Made by a program: the position numbers and the translations under genes. From Atriophallophorus winterbourni (taxonomy: Eukaryota; Platyhelminthes; Trematoda; Plagiorchiida; Microphallidae): a DNA stretch of 64,000 nucleotides. The stretch covers positions 1 to 64,000 of the forward strand of contig JACCGJ010000575.1 of the NCBI GenBank assembly GCA_013407085.1. The letters run 5' to 3'. The notes beneath the pieces are model-generated. The model was not told the DNA's origin. It made no database searches and saw only the letters and a list, made by a program, of their open reading frames with translations. Positions 1 through 13,775 of the stretch are shown piece by piece; within the stretch, counting starts at the first letter, position 1, and each line of letters starts with the position of its first letter.

Positions 1-1429
1 ACTTATTATTGAACTCGTTCCAACTTACTGGTTCGAAATATAACACAGAAATTTCGAGCAAGTTTAAACTTATTCACGTTTTGCAATAAATTTACCTAAA
101 ACTTATTGAACGTCTTGTCATTTCGTATCAACTTCTAGTTTCTCCAACTCCCTCATAGCAAAACTCGTGTGAACGGCATCACGTTTGCCTCGTAGATTGA
201 CTGATACCTCACTGACCGCGATGATTCTATCAAGAAAGACCACATGTGATGTATGTCATATGTACAACAAGAGGGGTCCATGAGGTCAAGTTTGGCTATA
301 ATGTTTTGTTGGCCAGGTGATAAAGCCTTAATACGAGAAGTCGTTTCCGTTAAAAACAACGTTGATTTCAACCAGAAATTTCCATTTTTGTATGCTTTTA
401 TTCGTGATAAATAAGGATATGCCTATGTAACTGGCTTACCCTAAATTCAAGATTCAAGATCTCTTTATGACAAAAGAAAGAATTCAAAATCCGCAACTAT
501 ACGATAACTTGTCGATTATGTGGAACATAAAAATCTTAAAAATCCATGATAAAGAAAATAAGTAATGAATCGATAGAGCATTTTGTTAGCAGTGTTTCGC
601 TTTTGACACAGAAGCTTTGCGAGATTAAGGGTGTCAGTATGAACAAAGATCAAGTGTTCATTGCATTCACTTGACCACTCCTAATCTGGCGAAGTACCGC
701 ACTGGCCGTGGAGAGCGCTGAATTTATTCACATAAACAGGTCAGATTAATTTCAATTGATTCACGAAATGTTGTTTGGGGAGTAAACTCGACTGATACAA
801 TTTGCTATGCAAGACAAGGCATTGGAACAGTGAATGGACGGAAATGTGCGCCAATGTGTAGATAAAAAAGATAATGATACCTCAAATAACGTGCTTAACG
901 TGGCACAGAAGCTCTACACACGTAGACCAGTTGCTCTACTCTGTTAGACTTTGAAAATAAAAGAAGATATAGAAGAAATGATTTTCAATACATAATAACT
1001 CAAAGTCCATGCCGCTTTGAACTGCCTATTTAGCACCGTTATGCTCCAGTGAGAGTGAAACTGTACAGCCACTGGTAGGCACATGTCTACATCACAAAGT
1101 TTTATACTTCATCGGGTTTCTCTACAGTTTTGATGCCGAATTAGATCCCGATTCCGGAGAAACATTGTTTTATCAGTGGCAGTAATTTGCCGATCTCTTA
1201 GCAGCTCCTGAATCGACTGTTGCAGACACAGCCATAAAATCTATATCCCTTAACTACAAAGCAATGAGCTCAGACATCCTAAAATCACCTTCAAATCGAG
1301 CAACGTGACAATTACTCTCGATGCGTACAACATCCATTATTTAGAGTGAGTATGTCTAAAATTGGTGTCACTAAGTAAAGCTGTTATTTTCGTTGATGAA
1401 GGTCAACTCCTTTGAGAATTTCCTAGTTT
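1..1429. other. No gene seen
   Basis: AT-rich sequence, no supported coding region. A weak ORF1-like match to the CR1 family near 1260-1330 (CCTAAAATCACCTTCAAAT) is possible but not convincing. Confidence 0.5.
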
Positions 1430-1740
1430 TAAAAGCAGACCTCACTCGCGACTCGAGAGGATTATTCGTAACGCAACTAAAATAGTCACTGAGTTCTTTA
1501 ACCTAACATCCTAGCAGCGATTGGTTAGACGGACTGAGGAGCATCGAGTGTATGGGCAACCGAAGTGAATTAATTCTGATATACCGAATATTGCATATAG
1601 TGTGCGACACTCTGCGGCACCTGTTCAAAATTGGCTCCAATTTCCCGTATGCACTCATATACTCGATTCCAGATTAAATTTTCGCCGGTACTTTAACACA
1701 GTCCGTATATGATTTCTGTGTGAACAGTAAATCGCCAGAA
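1430..1740 (+). mobile_element. Decayed CR1-like LINE 3' fragment
   Basis: Translation gives RIIRNATKIVTEF and later DSRLNFRRYFNTVRI, aligning with RIYHRATKLVTG and HSRLNCRRHFFAVRV of the 53.9 kb ORF2. Several stops; only the C-terminal part remains. Confidence 0.45.
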
Positions 1741-2279
1741 ATTGTCGTCATTGAAAAAATTGATTTTCAATTAAATGTTACGAAATTTTATATTGAATAA
1801 TACTGTGTTTGCCCTAGTTTACAGAAAACTATCAGTTCTCATGTTTTACACATGAAATTGAGAAAGCACATTCACGAAATTATACATTCCTTATTGACAT
1901 TTTTCACGTAATGTCTTACTAGCAACTATTTTTACTCTTCCATCGAAACATAGATCGAAACATGAAAGTACGATTTTTTGCAATATAAAACGTACTTCGA
2001 TGATATAGTACAGCTGTTTGCTCTATTTACAAAAAAATCTTGAATCTAGATGCGCTTATTTTAATATCTTGTGGAATTTGCACGTAACCATTTGCTCGAC
2101 GAATTTTGAATGCGTCCAACAAATCTCCGTCTAATAATGTTATTTTCGTGGGGTTAGAACCGATGTTTTCGTAGTGTCAAATGCTACATTATCCAGACCA
2201 AGTGTGTCGTTGAGCAATCACCATTGAAGCTGATCATATTTGCGCTGTACAGATTTTCGGCTGTGTCCCACTAAGTGAT

Positions 2280-3840
2280 TTATTTAAACACCCATTAAAT
2301 ACGGGAATCGTACCAGATAACGGGAAAACCGGAGTTGGTACACCAATCTACAAACGTGGAAGTGACTCTCCTTTTGGTGTTTTCTAAAGTAATGTAACGC
2401 TTGATGTGTGAAATTGTTATCGGGCATCTCGAGAGCCATAAATTTCTTCCTCATATACAAAATAAGTTAAGAAAAACTTATTCATGCTTGTCTAACTTTC
2501 TCACGACGTTAAACGATTGGACGATGTCACTAGACAAAAACGTTCCGTACATGCCTGTTACTTAGAAATATCTTAAATTGTCGATCGGATTGATCACTAC
2601 TTATCACCTCACACGTTACCTGTCTGAAGTGAAAGTGAAAGTCAGAATTGATGGCTATATCTCCAGAATTATTGTAGCCATGAGCGGCGTCCCACATGGT
2701 TTCGTACTGAATCCAATACTGTTCTTAATATTTACAAATGATCTACACAAATTGGTACGACGGAAATTTGTTACATTCGCCAATGATGTAAAAATTTGAA
2801 TGAAGATCAACTATAACGAAGCTCATTTGCATGCATTTCCATTCCCACACACCCCACGACTGGTTTCGTGCTGTTTGCACTCATCAGGTAGGGAGAGTAA
2901 GATTAGCATCCATGCGCCTGAAGATGATCTCTTTTCAGGATTGCTTTGTTTTACAAGCAGACCTGAATAAGCTGCACCAGTGGTAAATTTAAAATTCTGC
3001 AAGTTCAAAATATTTCAAGTTTGGAAACCCTCCCCATTCTCATATGTACTTGGCATCCATACGATTGAGTGGAATATCTTGCAGAAAGATCTCTGTATCT
3101 GGGTGTCTGGAAAATTAGAAAAACTGTCTGCAATGCGAGGCCGTCTAAAAGCATGCATGCAGCGTACTCAGCTGACTCAGCCGGAATTTCGGACGTTTGC
3201 CACCTGCACTCACTTCAAGTTTTGGAATATACAATACAAACTTGGACAACATGGATTAAAAGTACTTCACAGAGTTAATGGTCCAAAAAGCAAATAATTT
3301 ACAGTAACCATAAGTTAAAAATATAGGGAATGCACAAAAACAACTTGAATGTTTTGTCAATATGGAATGCCAGCTTATGTATTGAGGTGCGAGGTTGGAT
3401 TTGGTCAACATACATTTGTCAAGTTCTACCTTCAACATGTTCAGGTTTGATGCACAAATGATATGTTGAGGCAGAGAGTTCCATAAAAAACAAACTCAGA
3501 CAGCAAAGAAGAATCGTTGTCAAGTTGATCTAAAGTTTGGATGGAAAGAAATTTCGCTACTTAAAATGATCTATCACGACACAACTAAAATTGTTACTAG
3601 ATTGCATAATCTACCCTTTGAGCAGCGACTGACTAGACTGGGATTGTGAACTCTCGAGCGCTGCTGCATATGATCTGACCTGATCCTGATATAATATACG
3701 GGGTCCAGCCACTCAGACACCATTTTAAAATTGGTTTCAATCTCCTGACCCGCAGTCACAATCTGACTCTTCAAAGCCCACGTTCCCGATTAAACTGTCA
3801 TCCGGACTATTATCCAGTCCGTATATGCTTTTTTGTAGAA
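2280..3840 (+). mobile_element. Decayed CR1-like LINE, RT to ORF2 end
   Basis: Matches ORF2 of the 53.9 kb element from the segment before RT motif A to the C-terminus. At 2575-2799 it reads VKVRIDGYISRIIVAMSGVP, NPILFLIFTNDLH and FANDVKI; the catalytic FADD has become FAND. Later pieces at 2990-3120, 3570-3640 and 3780-3830 are recognisable. Interrupted near 2850 by a hammerhead repeat. Confidence 0.65.
2849..2900 (-). ncRNA. Hammerhead ribozyme, family A
   Basis: Minus strand: CTAC, CTGATGA, stem II GTGC/GCAC with loop AAACA, GAAA, stem III ACCAGT, cleavage site GTC (C17 at 2858), then GTGG pairing with CTAC. The best-paired stem II of family A. Inserted in or beside the decayed CR1 copy. 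Confidence 0.75.
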
Positions 3841-3844
3841 CAGC

Positions 3845-4762
3845 TAGGGCCAGGGTGATCCGAGATTACTCAAGGTGATATTGGAGAACGAAAACGATCT
3901 GGAAAACATACTATTAGACTCATACTTATTAAAGTGTGTTGCTGGCTCAAAAATCCGTATTTTCGCTGATCTCCCATGGTAGGAACGAAAATCAAAAGCC
4001 TCCGATCAGGCATCAGCAAGAAGTTTAAGAAGTTTAGTACTGCTTGGTGTTCCTGAGTGTGCTGAAAATCTAGCACCTAATCAAACAGAAAAAACACGAT
4101 CGACAACAATGGAAGTTTATATCCGAAACTATCGATGTAAATGAAACTGTCGCAATATATACGTTCAGGATACCCAAGTCCATCCAATACAAAGGGGATG
4201 GACCCCGACCGCTTAAAATCACCTTCCTGACTAGCAATATGGCTGATTTAATTCGAGCACAATGAACTCAAAACAGTCGCAAGCTACCAAGTGGTGTCAG
4301 AATGAGTGCTCCAAAAACAAATAAACTAGATCCTGCAGACAATATAACACTCACAAGCCCAAGTCAAGTCATTTCAATTAGCTCTCCAAAAAACGATCTG
4401 TGTCCGACTCAGGTCGAGTCGGAAAATTAGAAACGACTTCAACGCCTCAGCCGTATACTGTGAACCGGATTGAATTTAAGCATACTAACCTTCAATCTTT
4501 GCCAAACATATCACAGCTTGGAACTAAAACTAGTCTTTCACATTGCCCATCATTGTTAACCCATAAAACCATAAAGTGTCTCTATACAAACGCGCAGTGT
4601 CTGAGAAACAAAATACAGGAGCTTGATACCGTATGTACACAGCACTCACCGGACTTAGTTGCAATTAACGAAACATGGTTTGAACCTCATTTATCGGTGA
4701 ACGCTTTGATGGATGGGAATTCAGAATACAGCAGGATTTTATACGGATGGATAACATGCTAA
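3845..4762 (+). mobile_element. Decayed CR1-like LINE 5' part: ORF1 end and start of endonuclease
   Basis: Begins with ENENDLENILLDSYL (compare ENERDLENVLLNSYL at 53.25 kb), includes LLGVPECAEN, then KCLYTNAQCLRNKIQELD and VAINETWFEPH, the first endonuclease motifs. Stops and frameshifts break ORF1; the endonuclease ends in unrelated sequence at 4760. Confidence 0.65.
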
Positions 4763-6837
4763 AATAATCATTGTAGGCCAATTTTCAAAGTGTCTATTTG
4801 GATTGCATTGAGATTACAATATTCCAAACGGGGTTGTCGCGAGAACCACAAATATATAGAATCGCCCGTAAAAAGTGAGCGAATCCGGAATTCTATACGA
4901 AAGTGTGTGGGCACATAAAACATCAATCGATTTTAATGATATTATGGTGGATATCGGTAAAATTTGATAATATTTGCTCGTGATATTAAAATATCGTAAC
5001 ACACTTGACGAATGTGCAACATTTCAATGGAAATTTTGCAGCTTGTACCCTAAGTCAAGGAACTGTTTTTCAGTCCTGAAAATTGCAAAATGTTGTGGCT
5101 GAGTAAATACCTTCTGCACACCTATCTTCATCTCATACATGATCTTGCCAAGGCTGCAACGGAAAAAATCTCGGTGCCGGGTTATAATAAATTTAACAAT
5201 ATATCGAGTCCTTATTAATAATGATTATTTGGATATTCGCTCTCCAAACCTAAAATCCTGATAATAAATGCATATGCGCTACCAGTAATTGAATTACATA
5301 ACCTGTTATTTAATAAAAATCTAGGCACCATGTCTATGGAAGCATCTTCAACTCATTGAAATGAATAGTTATCATACAACCAAGTTGGTGCCATATTACA
5401 AGAATTTTCATTCTACAAACAACTTGCTCCAACACACGTTTCAAATCAACAATGTTCCTACACTGTTTAATTTGTTGGAATTATTTTTACTCCTCCCGAA
5501 CCGCTTGGATCCAAATAGGATAGCGAAATTCATTAAAATTTTATACGGATGAACTACAGCATTTTACAGCTTTCTGCTATTAGACAAATTTGGTGGCCAG
5601 ATTTTGGAGAAAAATGTGTCATTTTCTATCAAGGTTTTTTGATGTTGTATGCGTTGACCAGTACATCTCTCACCCAATATCCGTAAAAGTGTTGTGGATA
5701 TCATTCCACCCGATAATTAGATCAATACTCAAATCCGCGTGATCTTAATTATTTTTACAAATTGATTTACATCATCTAGACCATACGCATTTACGTTCAA
5801 CAGCAAAAGGCGATCCACTAACGAGAAGCGAAAGATAATACTGAATGCTTTGTGTCGACAGATAATTGAAACTTGTAATTTCTTTCTGTTCCATAAATCT
5901 CATATTCCACGCTGCTTGTATGGCCTGTTATTACTCTATCGTTTTATGAAACCTTTTGCTTGTTTTGACCTTGATTTGCAGCGCACAATTTGTCATAATC
6001 TTGATCGCGTGGGACGTTCGGTTAGTCGAACTTTGATTTGATTATTACTCGTGTACGTAAATTCGTACGTATCCGGTATGGTTTTTGAAATTGACCCATA
6101 TTTTTACCTGATTTACCCAATCATTATGTTGTTTTTCTTATATTTTGATTACTTTATTATAGTACCGCATTTATTTACAAATTCTTGTTTGGTTTTAATA
6201 TACCTGGTAATTTTACGCTCCACTCAACTTCGGGACATTTCCTTGATTGTCAATAACAATCAAGAAACCTATTGTGAATGAAAATTTTATGATAGTGAAA
6301 TAGCTTACTAAGCTGGTCTGCAATTAAATTTTATCTCTCTCCATATTATCATCTTTAATAAATCACTTTTATGTATTGGATAGAAAGCGGCCAAATTCCA
6401 AAGTACTCAATGTAGAATTGAATTCGAGAACCGGACCACAGGTGCGGTCATTTTGGCAGTGAAAATACGTCAGGAAATCCAATAAAAACACTCGACATTG
6501 GAGAGTCTAAGTTGCCCTCTATCTTTTAACAAATTAATCACAAGCTCAAAATAAAAATGTGAGTGCGTTTGGGGTAATAGCTAATGACCATCAATCACTT
6601 AACCCAAGACAAATATTTCAGATGGACCGCATATTGCACATCACTGTGTCGATTTTGAAAACGATTGTAACTCCAAAAACAAAATGCATGACAATATGAA
6701 ACGTTACGGATAATGCAATCATAATGTGGTCGAAATTTACGATTATGCTAGACAGTGACCGAAGTAGAACAAAAACGTAGTTCTAATAATCTTATCGTCA
6801 TTTGTGATGGAAATACAAGCAAAACGTTATAAACTAT
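4763..6837. other. No gene seen
   Basis: Only short open frames without recognisable features. A phrase at 5257-5300 (IINAYALPVIE) recalls the CR1 C-terminal IINTYIRPTME and may be a very old fragment. Confidence 0.45.
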
Positions 6838-7075
6838 TGTAATGTGTTGCTCACATCCCCATCCCTTACACACCACTACCGGTTTCTGGCTGTTTGCCGT
6901 CGTCAGGTGGAGACAGTAAGATCAAATTCAGTGAGCCTTGAAACAGTGAATTAAAGGTAAAGAATGGTATACTTGTATGCCAACTGTTATATAGGGTTCG
7001 TACAACGAACCACGATGTTCAGACACAGAATCACAAAGTGATTCTTGGTCAAGCACTCGGGGCGCTTAGGTGCTG
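6838..7075. repeat. Dispersed repeat carrying the family A hammerhead
   Basis: Starts GTGTTGCTCACAT, includes the hammerhead on the minus strand, GTGAGCCTTGAAACAGTG, CTTGTATGCCAACTGTTATA, GGTTCGTACAACGAACCACG and CACAAAGTGATTCTTGGTC. Parts recur at 2.8, 15.0, 23.4, 30.6, 31.8 and 36.7 kb. Confidence 0.65.
6866..6919 (-). ncRNA. Hammerhead ribozyme, family A
   Basis: Minus strand: TTAC, TGTCT, CCAC, CTGACGA (position 7 is C, which the core tolerates), CGGC-AAACA-GCCA, GAAA, ACCGGT, A17, GTGG, TGT, GTAA. Stem I is CCAC/GTGG plus TTAC/GTAA around an internal loop. The pair closing stem II is C-A, which may weaken it. Confidence 0.7.
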
Positions 7076-9365
7076 CTGTTTTTTTCTGAAAATCTAATAA
7101 ATGTTTGGTGTACCATACTTTTAACACGCATTCACTAAAGATTCACGAGTTCTGATAATTGTTTTTCAGCATTCACGTTCGACCGTTATTTTACTTCTCA
7201 GCATGCCAGTGAGCATGCATATGTTATGTGAGAATATATTTAAAGTATTCTTTAATTTTTAACTAATTATCGGAAATTTTCGGCGGCTAAATATTCGTCG
7301 AAAGAACGAAATCAAACCGATTTGTTTATCGCTCGAAAATTCCTCTCGATAGGATTTAGATAATTAAATATTTCGAAACTGATTTCTTAGTGAAGCGTTT
7401 CTATTTTCACTAACCGCTAAATCCTGCTGAAGCAATTCAATTTTCGGCTAGTGCTATAACAGCCAATTGACGAAATTTAATCCGCCTAAAATGGCGGAAC
7501 CGAACCAATATTCACTTAACCTGGGTTTACTGATCGATAAAAATGTCTGAACCGTTTTTTGGCGAACCTTGTACAATGCAGGATACGTTGAACCATAACT
7601 GGCTAGGATAAGTTAATCAGTTCTGTTGCAGTATAGAATAAGTAAGTAAAAATTATATCCTGAACTTTTATGTAATCTCACATGATTTCTTCATTTCTAT
7701 CGTTAAAATAATCATACCATCAACTCTTGCGAACTATAAAACAATTAATGCAGTTGGAATGCAGAGTTTAGACTGTTCGTATCTCAGCAATCCGGGTTAA
7801 TTGAATCAGTGCATTTTGCATTCATTGGATGAATTTAGATGTCATTTATTCGTTTTGTATTAGCCGAAATAGACGCAAATTATTTCTTACCTGCAATATT
7901 GAAATGAAGTGTCAATAAATCCGAATAAAAATATGACTTCGATTTGCAAGTAATGTGACTTAAATAGCGTCAAATTAGATATGAATTGCACAAAACATCT
8001 AAATGTAATATTTAACGTCGCTGTTATGTCTATTTCTGCGATCCATTGCCCTTGAAATTATTCGCCATATTCCTATGTAGAAAATAAATTTCCTCGAACT
8101 TCGAACTATATTAAAATCGTTTGAGAGAATATCAATTAACTGGCACAAAATCGTGTCATCGGATTTTAACTTTTCGCTTTTTAGTTCAATATTGAGTTTA
8201 TTATTTGCAACGAAGAGACTTCGTTACCAATCCTAATTGTTTTCACGTCTTGCAACTCTCTTGTGATACGGACTGAAATGAAACTGCTTCAACGCTTTCT
8301 TATGAAGAAAATTACTTTTTCGGTAATCGGTACAAAATCATCTTTTCTTTTATGAGTATGTCATATGTGCTTCTGGGTGGGGAATCCAATATAAATTCGT
8401 TACTTTTATTTTATTTGATTTATTTAAGTGGTTGCGAGAAGCGCAAACCACAATCCTCATTAATATTTTAGACACTCAATTTTATAAAATAAATTGAATT
8501 CGTTTCAACGCGACGTAACATCGAAAGTATTTGAGATTCAATTGACCTCGAGCATTGTATAGATTGGCAAAGCGGAGTCGTTAAATATTTAAACGGTTTA
8601 CGATCACTTTGAGATTATCTGATCGACAAATAGAAAACAGTTGAATGTATGCAATGTGAGATAAATGTGAGCATATGGGATCGATCAGTGTATTTCACAG
8701 GGGTCTTGTTATAAAACAACTGTATTTGAAAAGAAGCAGCAGAAAGTACGGGATTATCAGCAAATTAAATTTAATAAACATACATCCATATTTTAGAAAT
8801 TAATATTGTATCTCTCCATCTGCAACAACATTTATTACTTTGTGTAACATTTCGGCGATGCTCACTAGTCTAATGATTATTTAGATAACACTAAAGCGGT
8901 TACCATGACAACGATGTCTATGTTAAACTTCCTTAGAACCAATCAAAGCTTTCTTTCAATGTATACCTCAACATCAGACCTTGTCTGTCCAAAGATTGAT
9001 GGATTGTTTTAAAGTGATTTTTATTTTCATCATATCCTGCAACTCGGAAACGCCAAGTGAAATATATTCTAAATTTATACAGATGAGAAGGAGAAACTGA
9101 ACCCAAAGAAACTTGAATGTTTCCGTAATTCATCAAATGGTTTATTCATGAAAAGTTGGTTCTAAAAATAATTTCTAATTTAAAATCGCATAGATTTGAA
9201 TCCACATTAAAATCCACACTATTTGAATTGAATTGCTAATAAAATAAGTTTCGGGTGAGTCAAAATAATAGCCATCAGAAAATTAAAGTTGAAACAGCGA
9301 TGGATGTTAACAAGAGATAAACGGGGTTCATGCTAATAATGAATGATTTGAAACTCTAAAAATTT

Positions 9366-9367
<2 letters not shown>

Positions 9368-9406
<39 letters not shown>

Positions 9407-9410
9407 AATA
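9368..9410. repeat. (TA)n microsatellite
   Basis: About 40 bp of alternating TA. Confidence 0.9.
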
Positions 9411-10294
9411 GTGGGCAAAAAGAATTAATAGTTTTTGATATATGGTGTGACTGAAAGGGATAAATAAATAGATAAATGAATACATATATGCCGATCATTT
9501 GATTACTTGATTGATTGATTGACTGATTGCTTGAATAAATCATATAATGAAAGCTAGATGGCTAAATGATTTCATAGATAAACCATTGTGATGGTCTACT
9601 TAAGGCTATTAAGCTACACAGCTAATTCATCTCGAAATATTATACAATTTATCGTTATTATTTCAAGAGAATATAATTTTTGCCTTGACCGATTTAACAA
9701 AATAATAACGTGAAACTATCTTTCTGGTTTAGGTGGTCATTCGTTCACTTTAGTTTCACTTTGTTCGACCGAGACAGAAAATGCCAATTGACCGTGTGAA
9801 GATTATTTGGCATTTATATCGATTATTCGGGTTGTCATTTGGTATACTGTAGAAAGTGCGAATTACACTAAATAACGGCAGCTACACAAAAGATCTGTGC
9901 TAATTCGCAATAACGGGAAACGGATAGAAGTCTGGTGGCAAACATCGTAATCCCACAATTAACCTAGTTGTCTAACAAGTGCAAGATACTGATTCGTGTG
10001 CCAAGCAGACTGAAAATAGTAATAGAGAGATGACATCAAATAGTGAATTTTAACATAGTGAGAGTTTGAAAGGAACCGGTTCACATCAAATCGCTTGACA
10101 AGTAAACACAATGCGAAGTGATATTGGTTATTTGTAGTCTAGAAATTCTTCAGTAATTGATATGTGACGGTGTGATTTATGTAATGGGAGTGGCAAACGC
10201 TTCACGGATTTTATGTGAGGTGTGTATCTACAAAGTAATCAAACTTTTGGCTAGACATGGGATTTTCCTCCTTGCAATTGACTTCACTACAATA

Positions 10295-10365
10295 TGGCTA
10301 TTCTTGGTACCACACACCAATCAACAATCGGATTCTGGCTGTTTTTCATTATCAAGTAGCTGAAA
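10295..10365 (-). repeat. Degenerate family A hammerhead repeat
   Basis: Plus strand reads CACACACCAAT, CGGATTCTGGCTGTTT, CATTATCAAGTAGCTGAAAC, a worn version of the CACTACCGGTTTCTGGCTG block seen at 6.88 and 36.76 kb. Confidence 0.4.
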
Positions 10366-11793
10366 CTCAACTCCAGCGAACTTTAAAACAGTCGTTAGAT
10401 TGAACGTTCTCGTAGCGAAATAAAAGTGCCCAAGAAATGCATTAGTAAACGACTGCAGAATTGGAGAGCTTAATCAGGTTAGAAACTGGAAAAATTGAAC
10501 TAAAAATGTGATAGACACTGGTCACGGTGTGAAATTTGTTATGGTACATCTAGTAACACCCGGTGTTTGGCATTTTATGGAAGAGGTAGTTGATATCATC
10601 AAGCCTTAAAGACATGTATACAGCAGATTAAAATGAGCATAAAGCTTTACAGTGTGGCACTCGGCGTTGCGGCGAGGAGAATTATGCATATTATTCGTTT
10701 CTAAATTCGAACCCAGATAACCATAATCACATTTGCCATATGAATAGCCGTGTGGATGTGAAGGACAGAGTCGAATGACCTTAATCGTGTTCACCAGAGG
10801 CCGACTGATTTCGTCGTGGTATAAACCGCTTGATACTCATAGTTGTAAGACCAATCAAAGTTTATGAAAAGAGCTCTATTCAACCACGTTTCTTGTATTG
10901 AATATCGCCCTTGGCTTGTTGAGAAATGTGTGCCATAACAGAAACGTTTACTTAAAACAGCCCAAAACCATTGCTTTATAAATTTATTGTAATATAAATG
11001 CTTACGTTTAGTGACTCAAATCTAATTGATATGCTTAATTTATAATTAGGATAAGTTCACTCGCCTTGCTGAAATTTGACATACTTCTTGCCTCACTTGC
11101 TAGTAAGGATACATAGCAAATTGAAGTGATTGCTATCTACTGCTTCCTATTTTTTTTTACCTTATTTTATTCAAATTTCGCAATTAAGGAAAGTTGTTCG
11201 GTGTTAAATTTCTTTCTGTATTTGCATTCGGTCATTTATCATAACTAACAGTCTTTGATTGTTCCTATGGAATGATTAATTGCTTCGTGTTGTATGGTAA
11301 AATAACACAAAGGGATCGGATAGTTCATGCTAAATTACATACGTTTCACATTAATAGTTAAATCAACTGGACTTTTAACGGTATCAGCATCGTTCACTTA
11401 TCAACAGCTCGGTATGATTGATTGGTGTTCTCATTACATAAATCGTCTTAATCGCAACTTAACGAAACGTGTTTTTCCCATGTTATGCTTGATTAATTTT
11501 AATTATGAGTTGAGGTTATGAAGGGTTTATTTGGTGGATGATTGTGAGCTATACTGCCAAAACAACATGATGGATAATTAGATAATATTGGACACACAAA
11601 TTGAAAGGGAGCTGGTCAAATATTCAGGTAACTTCTAAGTTCATTTCGACAAACTCTCTTCAAATAAACGAGGTAAACGAGGTAGACGAATTCAAGAGTT
11701 TTCTGTACCTTAATTCAATGACCATTACATCCCTCAATACAATTAAATGAGATGGTAATCAACTACAAGTGAAAACAGGCTACATTTACCACC

Positions 11794-11825
11794 TATATAT
11801 ATATATTATATATATATATATATAT
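11794..11825. repeat. (TA)n microsatellite
   Basis: Two TA tracts interrupted by one TTA. Confidence 0.9.
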
Positions 11826-11999
11826 CATCGAGATTTCACTGCACCAAATGTCTGCTAAGTCAGGGATAGACATCACTCGCGTGTAAGAACCTAATCTAGC
11901 TGCGCGATTTCCAAAAGCCTTCACAGTCAAGTTCAACAATACACCCCACTCGAATCGGCTTCAGAAAAAGGCAATCGCTAAAAAGCTGTATATGCCAAG

Positions 12000-13775
12000 A
12001 CGCACTTTCCACTTTCGGTCCGAAGAAAGCTCGAATGAGCGACAGTTTAGAAGCAAAGTCTGTTGAGATGACTGCTGTGTTGGACGAGAACCGGTAGGCA
12101 TTCTATAGGTACAAAGATGTAAACTTACAACTTCTAAGAGTAGCTAGAAATAAGGTCCAACAGACTGCAAGACGATGTGGAAATGACTATTGAACTGAAA
12201 TTAGCCTCAGTATCCAAAAAGCTGCGCATACTGGAAATTTCTGTGTATGACCACCTAACGAGTGGGAAGGCCACTGGTGACGAAGGAATTCAACCTGAGC
12301 TCATCAAATGCTTAGAAGAGCATTATTACACCCCTTTAACCACTAACTTCTCCAGTGCTGGCAGGATGAGTGTATCCAACAAGATTATCACCCTATTTAA
12401 GAATAATGGTGATAAAGAAGGCTGCAACAATAACAGAGAAATCTTCATTCTGAATGTTGTAGGCAAATTGTTTGCTAAAGTCTCACATATACGGCTGCAA
12501 CTTTTAGATGATAGAGGCTACTTCGAATCTCAACGTGGCTTCCGCAGGGGAAGATAGACCGATGACCTTATCTTCTCCCTGAGACAATTCCAAGAAAAGT
12601 GTTGGAAACAGTGTATGCCATTATACGCTCTTTTTGTTGAAAACGTCAGCAGGGAGGAACTTTTCAAAATTTTAACGATTGCGGTTCAGATGCCTTTGAA
12701 ATTCGCCGAGTCGTCAAACAATAGTGTGTTGTTGCTCCCACGCTTTTCGGTATTTTCTTTGCTTTGCTTTAGAAGCACGCTTTTAGGACGAGAACCGAAG
12801 GTATTTACCTACGGACGCGATGTGACGGCACGCTTTACAACTTGAACTGTTTGAGAGCCCGAACCAAGGTAAGGCGTGTGCTAATCCATGACATGCTGTT
12901 CGTCGACGATTTAGCCATTATTTCTCACTCCCAAGAACATATCCAGTCACTAATGGACTGTTTTCCGTCGGCATGCAAAGACTTTGGGCTAACAATCAGC
13001 ATTAGCTATACCAAAGTCATTGATCAAGGTAATTGTATCGCCTCCAATCATCACTGTTGGAAACTGTCAGCTTGATCCAGCACATCATTTGACATATCTT
13101 GGTTTAACCATTGCGGATAACTTCTCGCTAAATACGGAGATTGATAAGCGGATAGTTTGTCTAGATTGAACTCTCGTGTTTGGGTTAACCACATGTTGAC
13201 TGTAAAGACAAAAATGATGGCATACAGCACGTGCATACTAAGTGCCTGACAATAAGGCAGTGAAACCTAGACCAGCCACACCAGACACGAATGGAAGCTG
13301 AATGCTTTCCATCTACTAAACATCCGTGGTATCTTGAACAAATTGACTAATGCTGAAGTGATTTCAAAAGCTGTACTACAGAGCATGCTCACCCTACTTG
13401 GACAGCACCGCCTGTGGTGGCTTGGCCACGTCTACAGATGGGAACGTGGTCGTATTCCTAAAAAACCTACTCTATGGTGAGTTGAAATCAAGAGGTGGAC
13501 CATTGAGGTAAAAAGTCGTTTGCGAAAGATGTATGATTTCACTCTCCGTTGACCCCGCGATTTGGAAGAACTTTCTCGTGACCACTCACATGGGAGGCAC
13601 TGTGTAAAGAGTCTTCTGGAGGCTGAGGAGGAGCAAATACAGCTCTTTGCTGCTGAACGCACGTTAATGTCTATCCGTTGCAGAACTGGACGGGAATTTC
13701 AGCCGTCTTATCAGTTCTACGTTATCAAGATCAATGATGTGACCTGTATCTGGAACATGGTCAGTTAACTATTAG
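12000..13775 (+). mobile_element. Decayed non-LTR retrotransposon (second LINE family), RT and C-terminus
   Basis: Frame-shifted RT: SGKATGDEGIQPELIK, NKIITLFKNNGDKEGCNNNR, FESQRGFRRGR, MPLYALFV and MLFVDDLAIISHSQEHI (catalytic VDD intact). The 3' part reads QSMLTLLGQHRLWWLGHVYR, then HCVKSLLEAEEEQIQLFAAE. The family differs from the CR1-like one and is shared with fragments at 40.1 and 51.6 kb. An internal (TA)n tract at 11.8 kb lies just upstream. Confidence 0.65.

Larger units (their letters stand above)
7086..11790. other. No gene seen
   Basis: AT-rich. Holds one (TA)n tract and one degenerate hammerhead repeat (listed). The minus-strand frame at 8933-9136 has no recognisable motif. Confidence 0.5.

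Noticed and set aside
8895..8925. RFX X-box-like GTTACCATGACAAC
   Set aside because: The second half-site deviates from the consensus and no gene start lies near.
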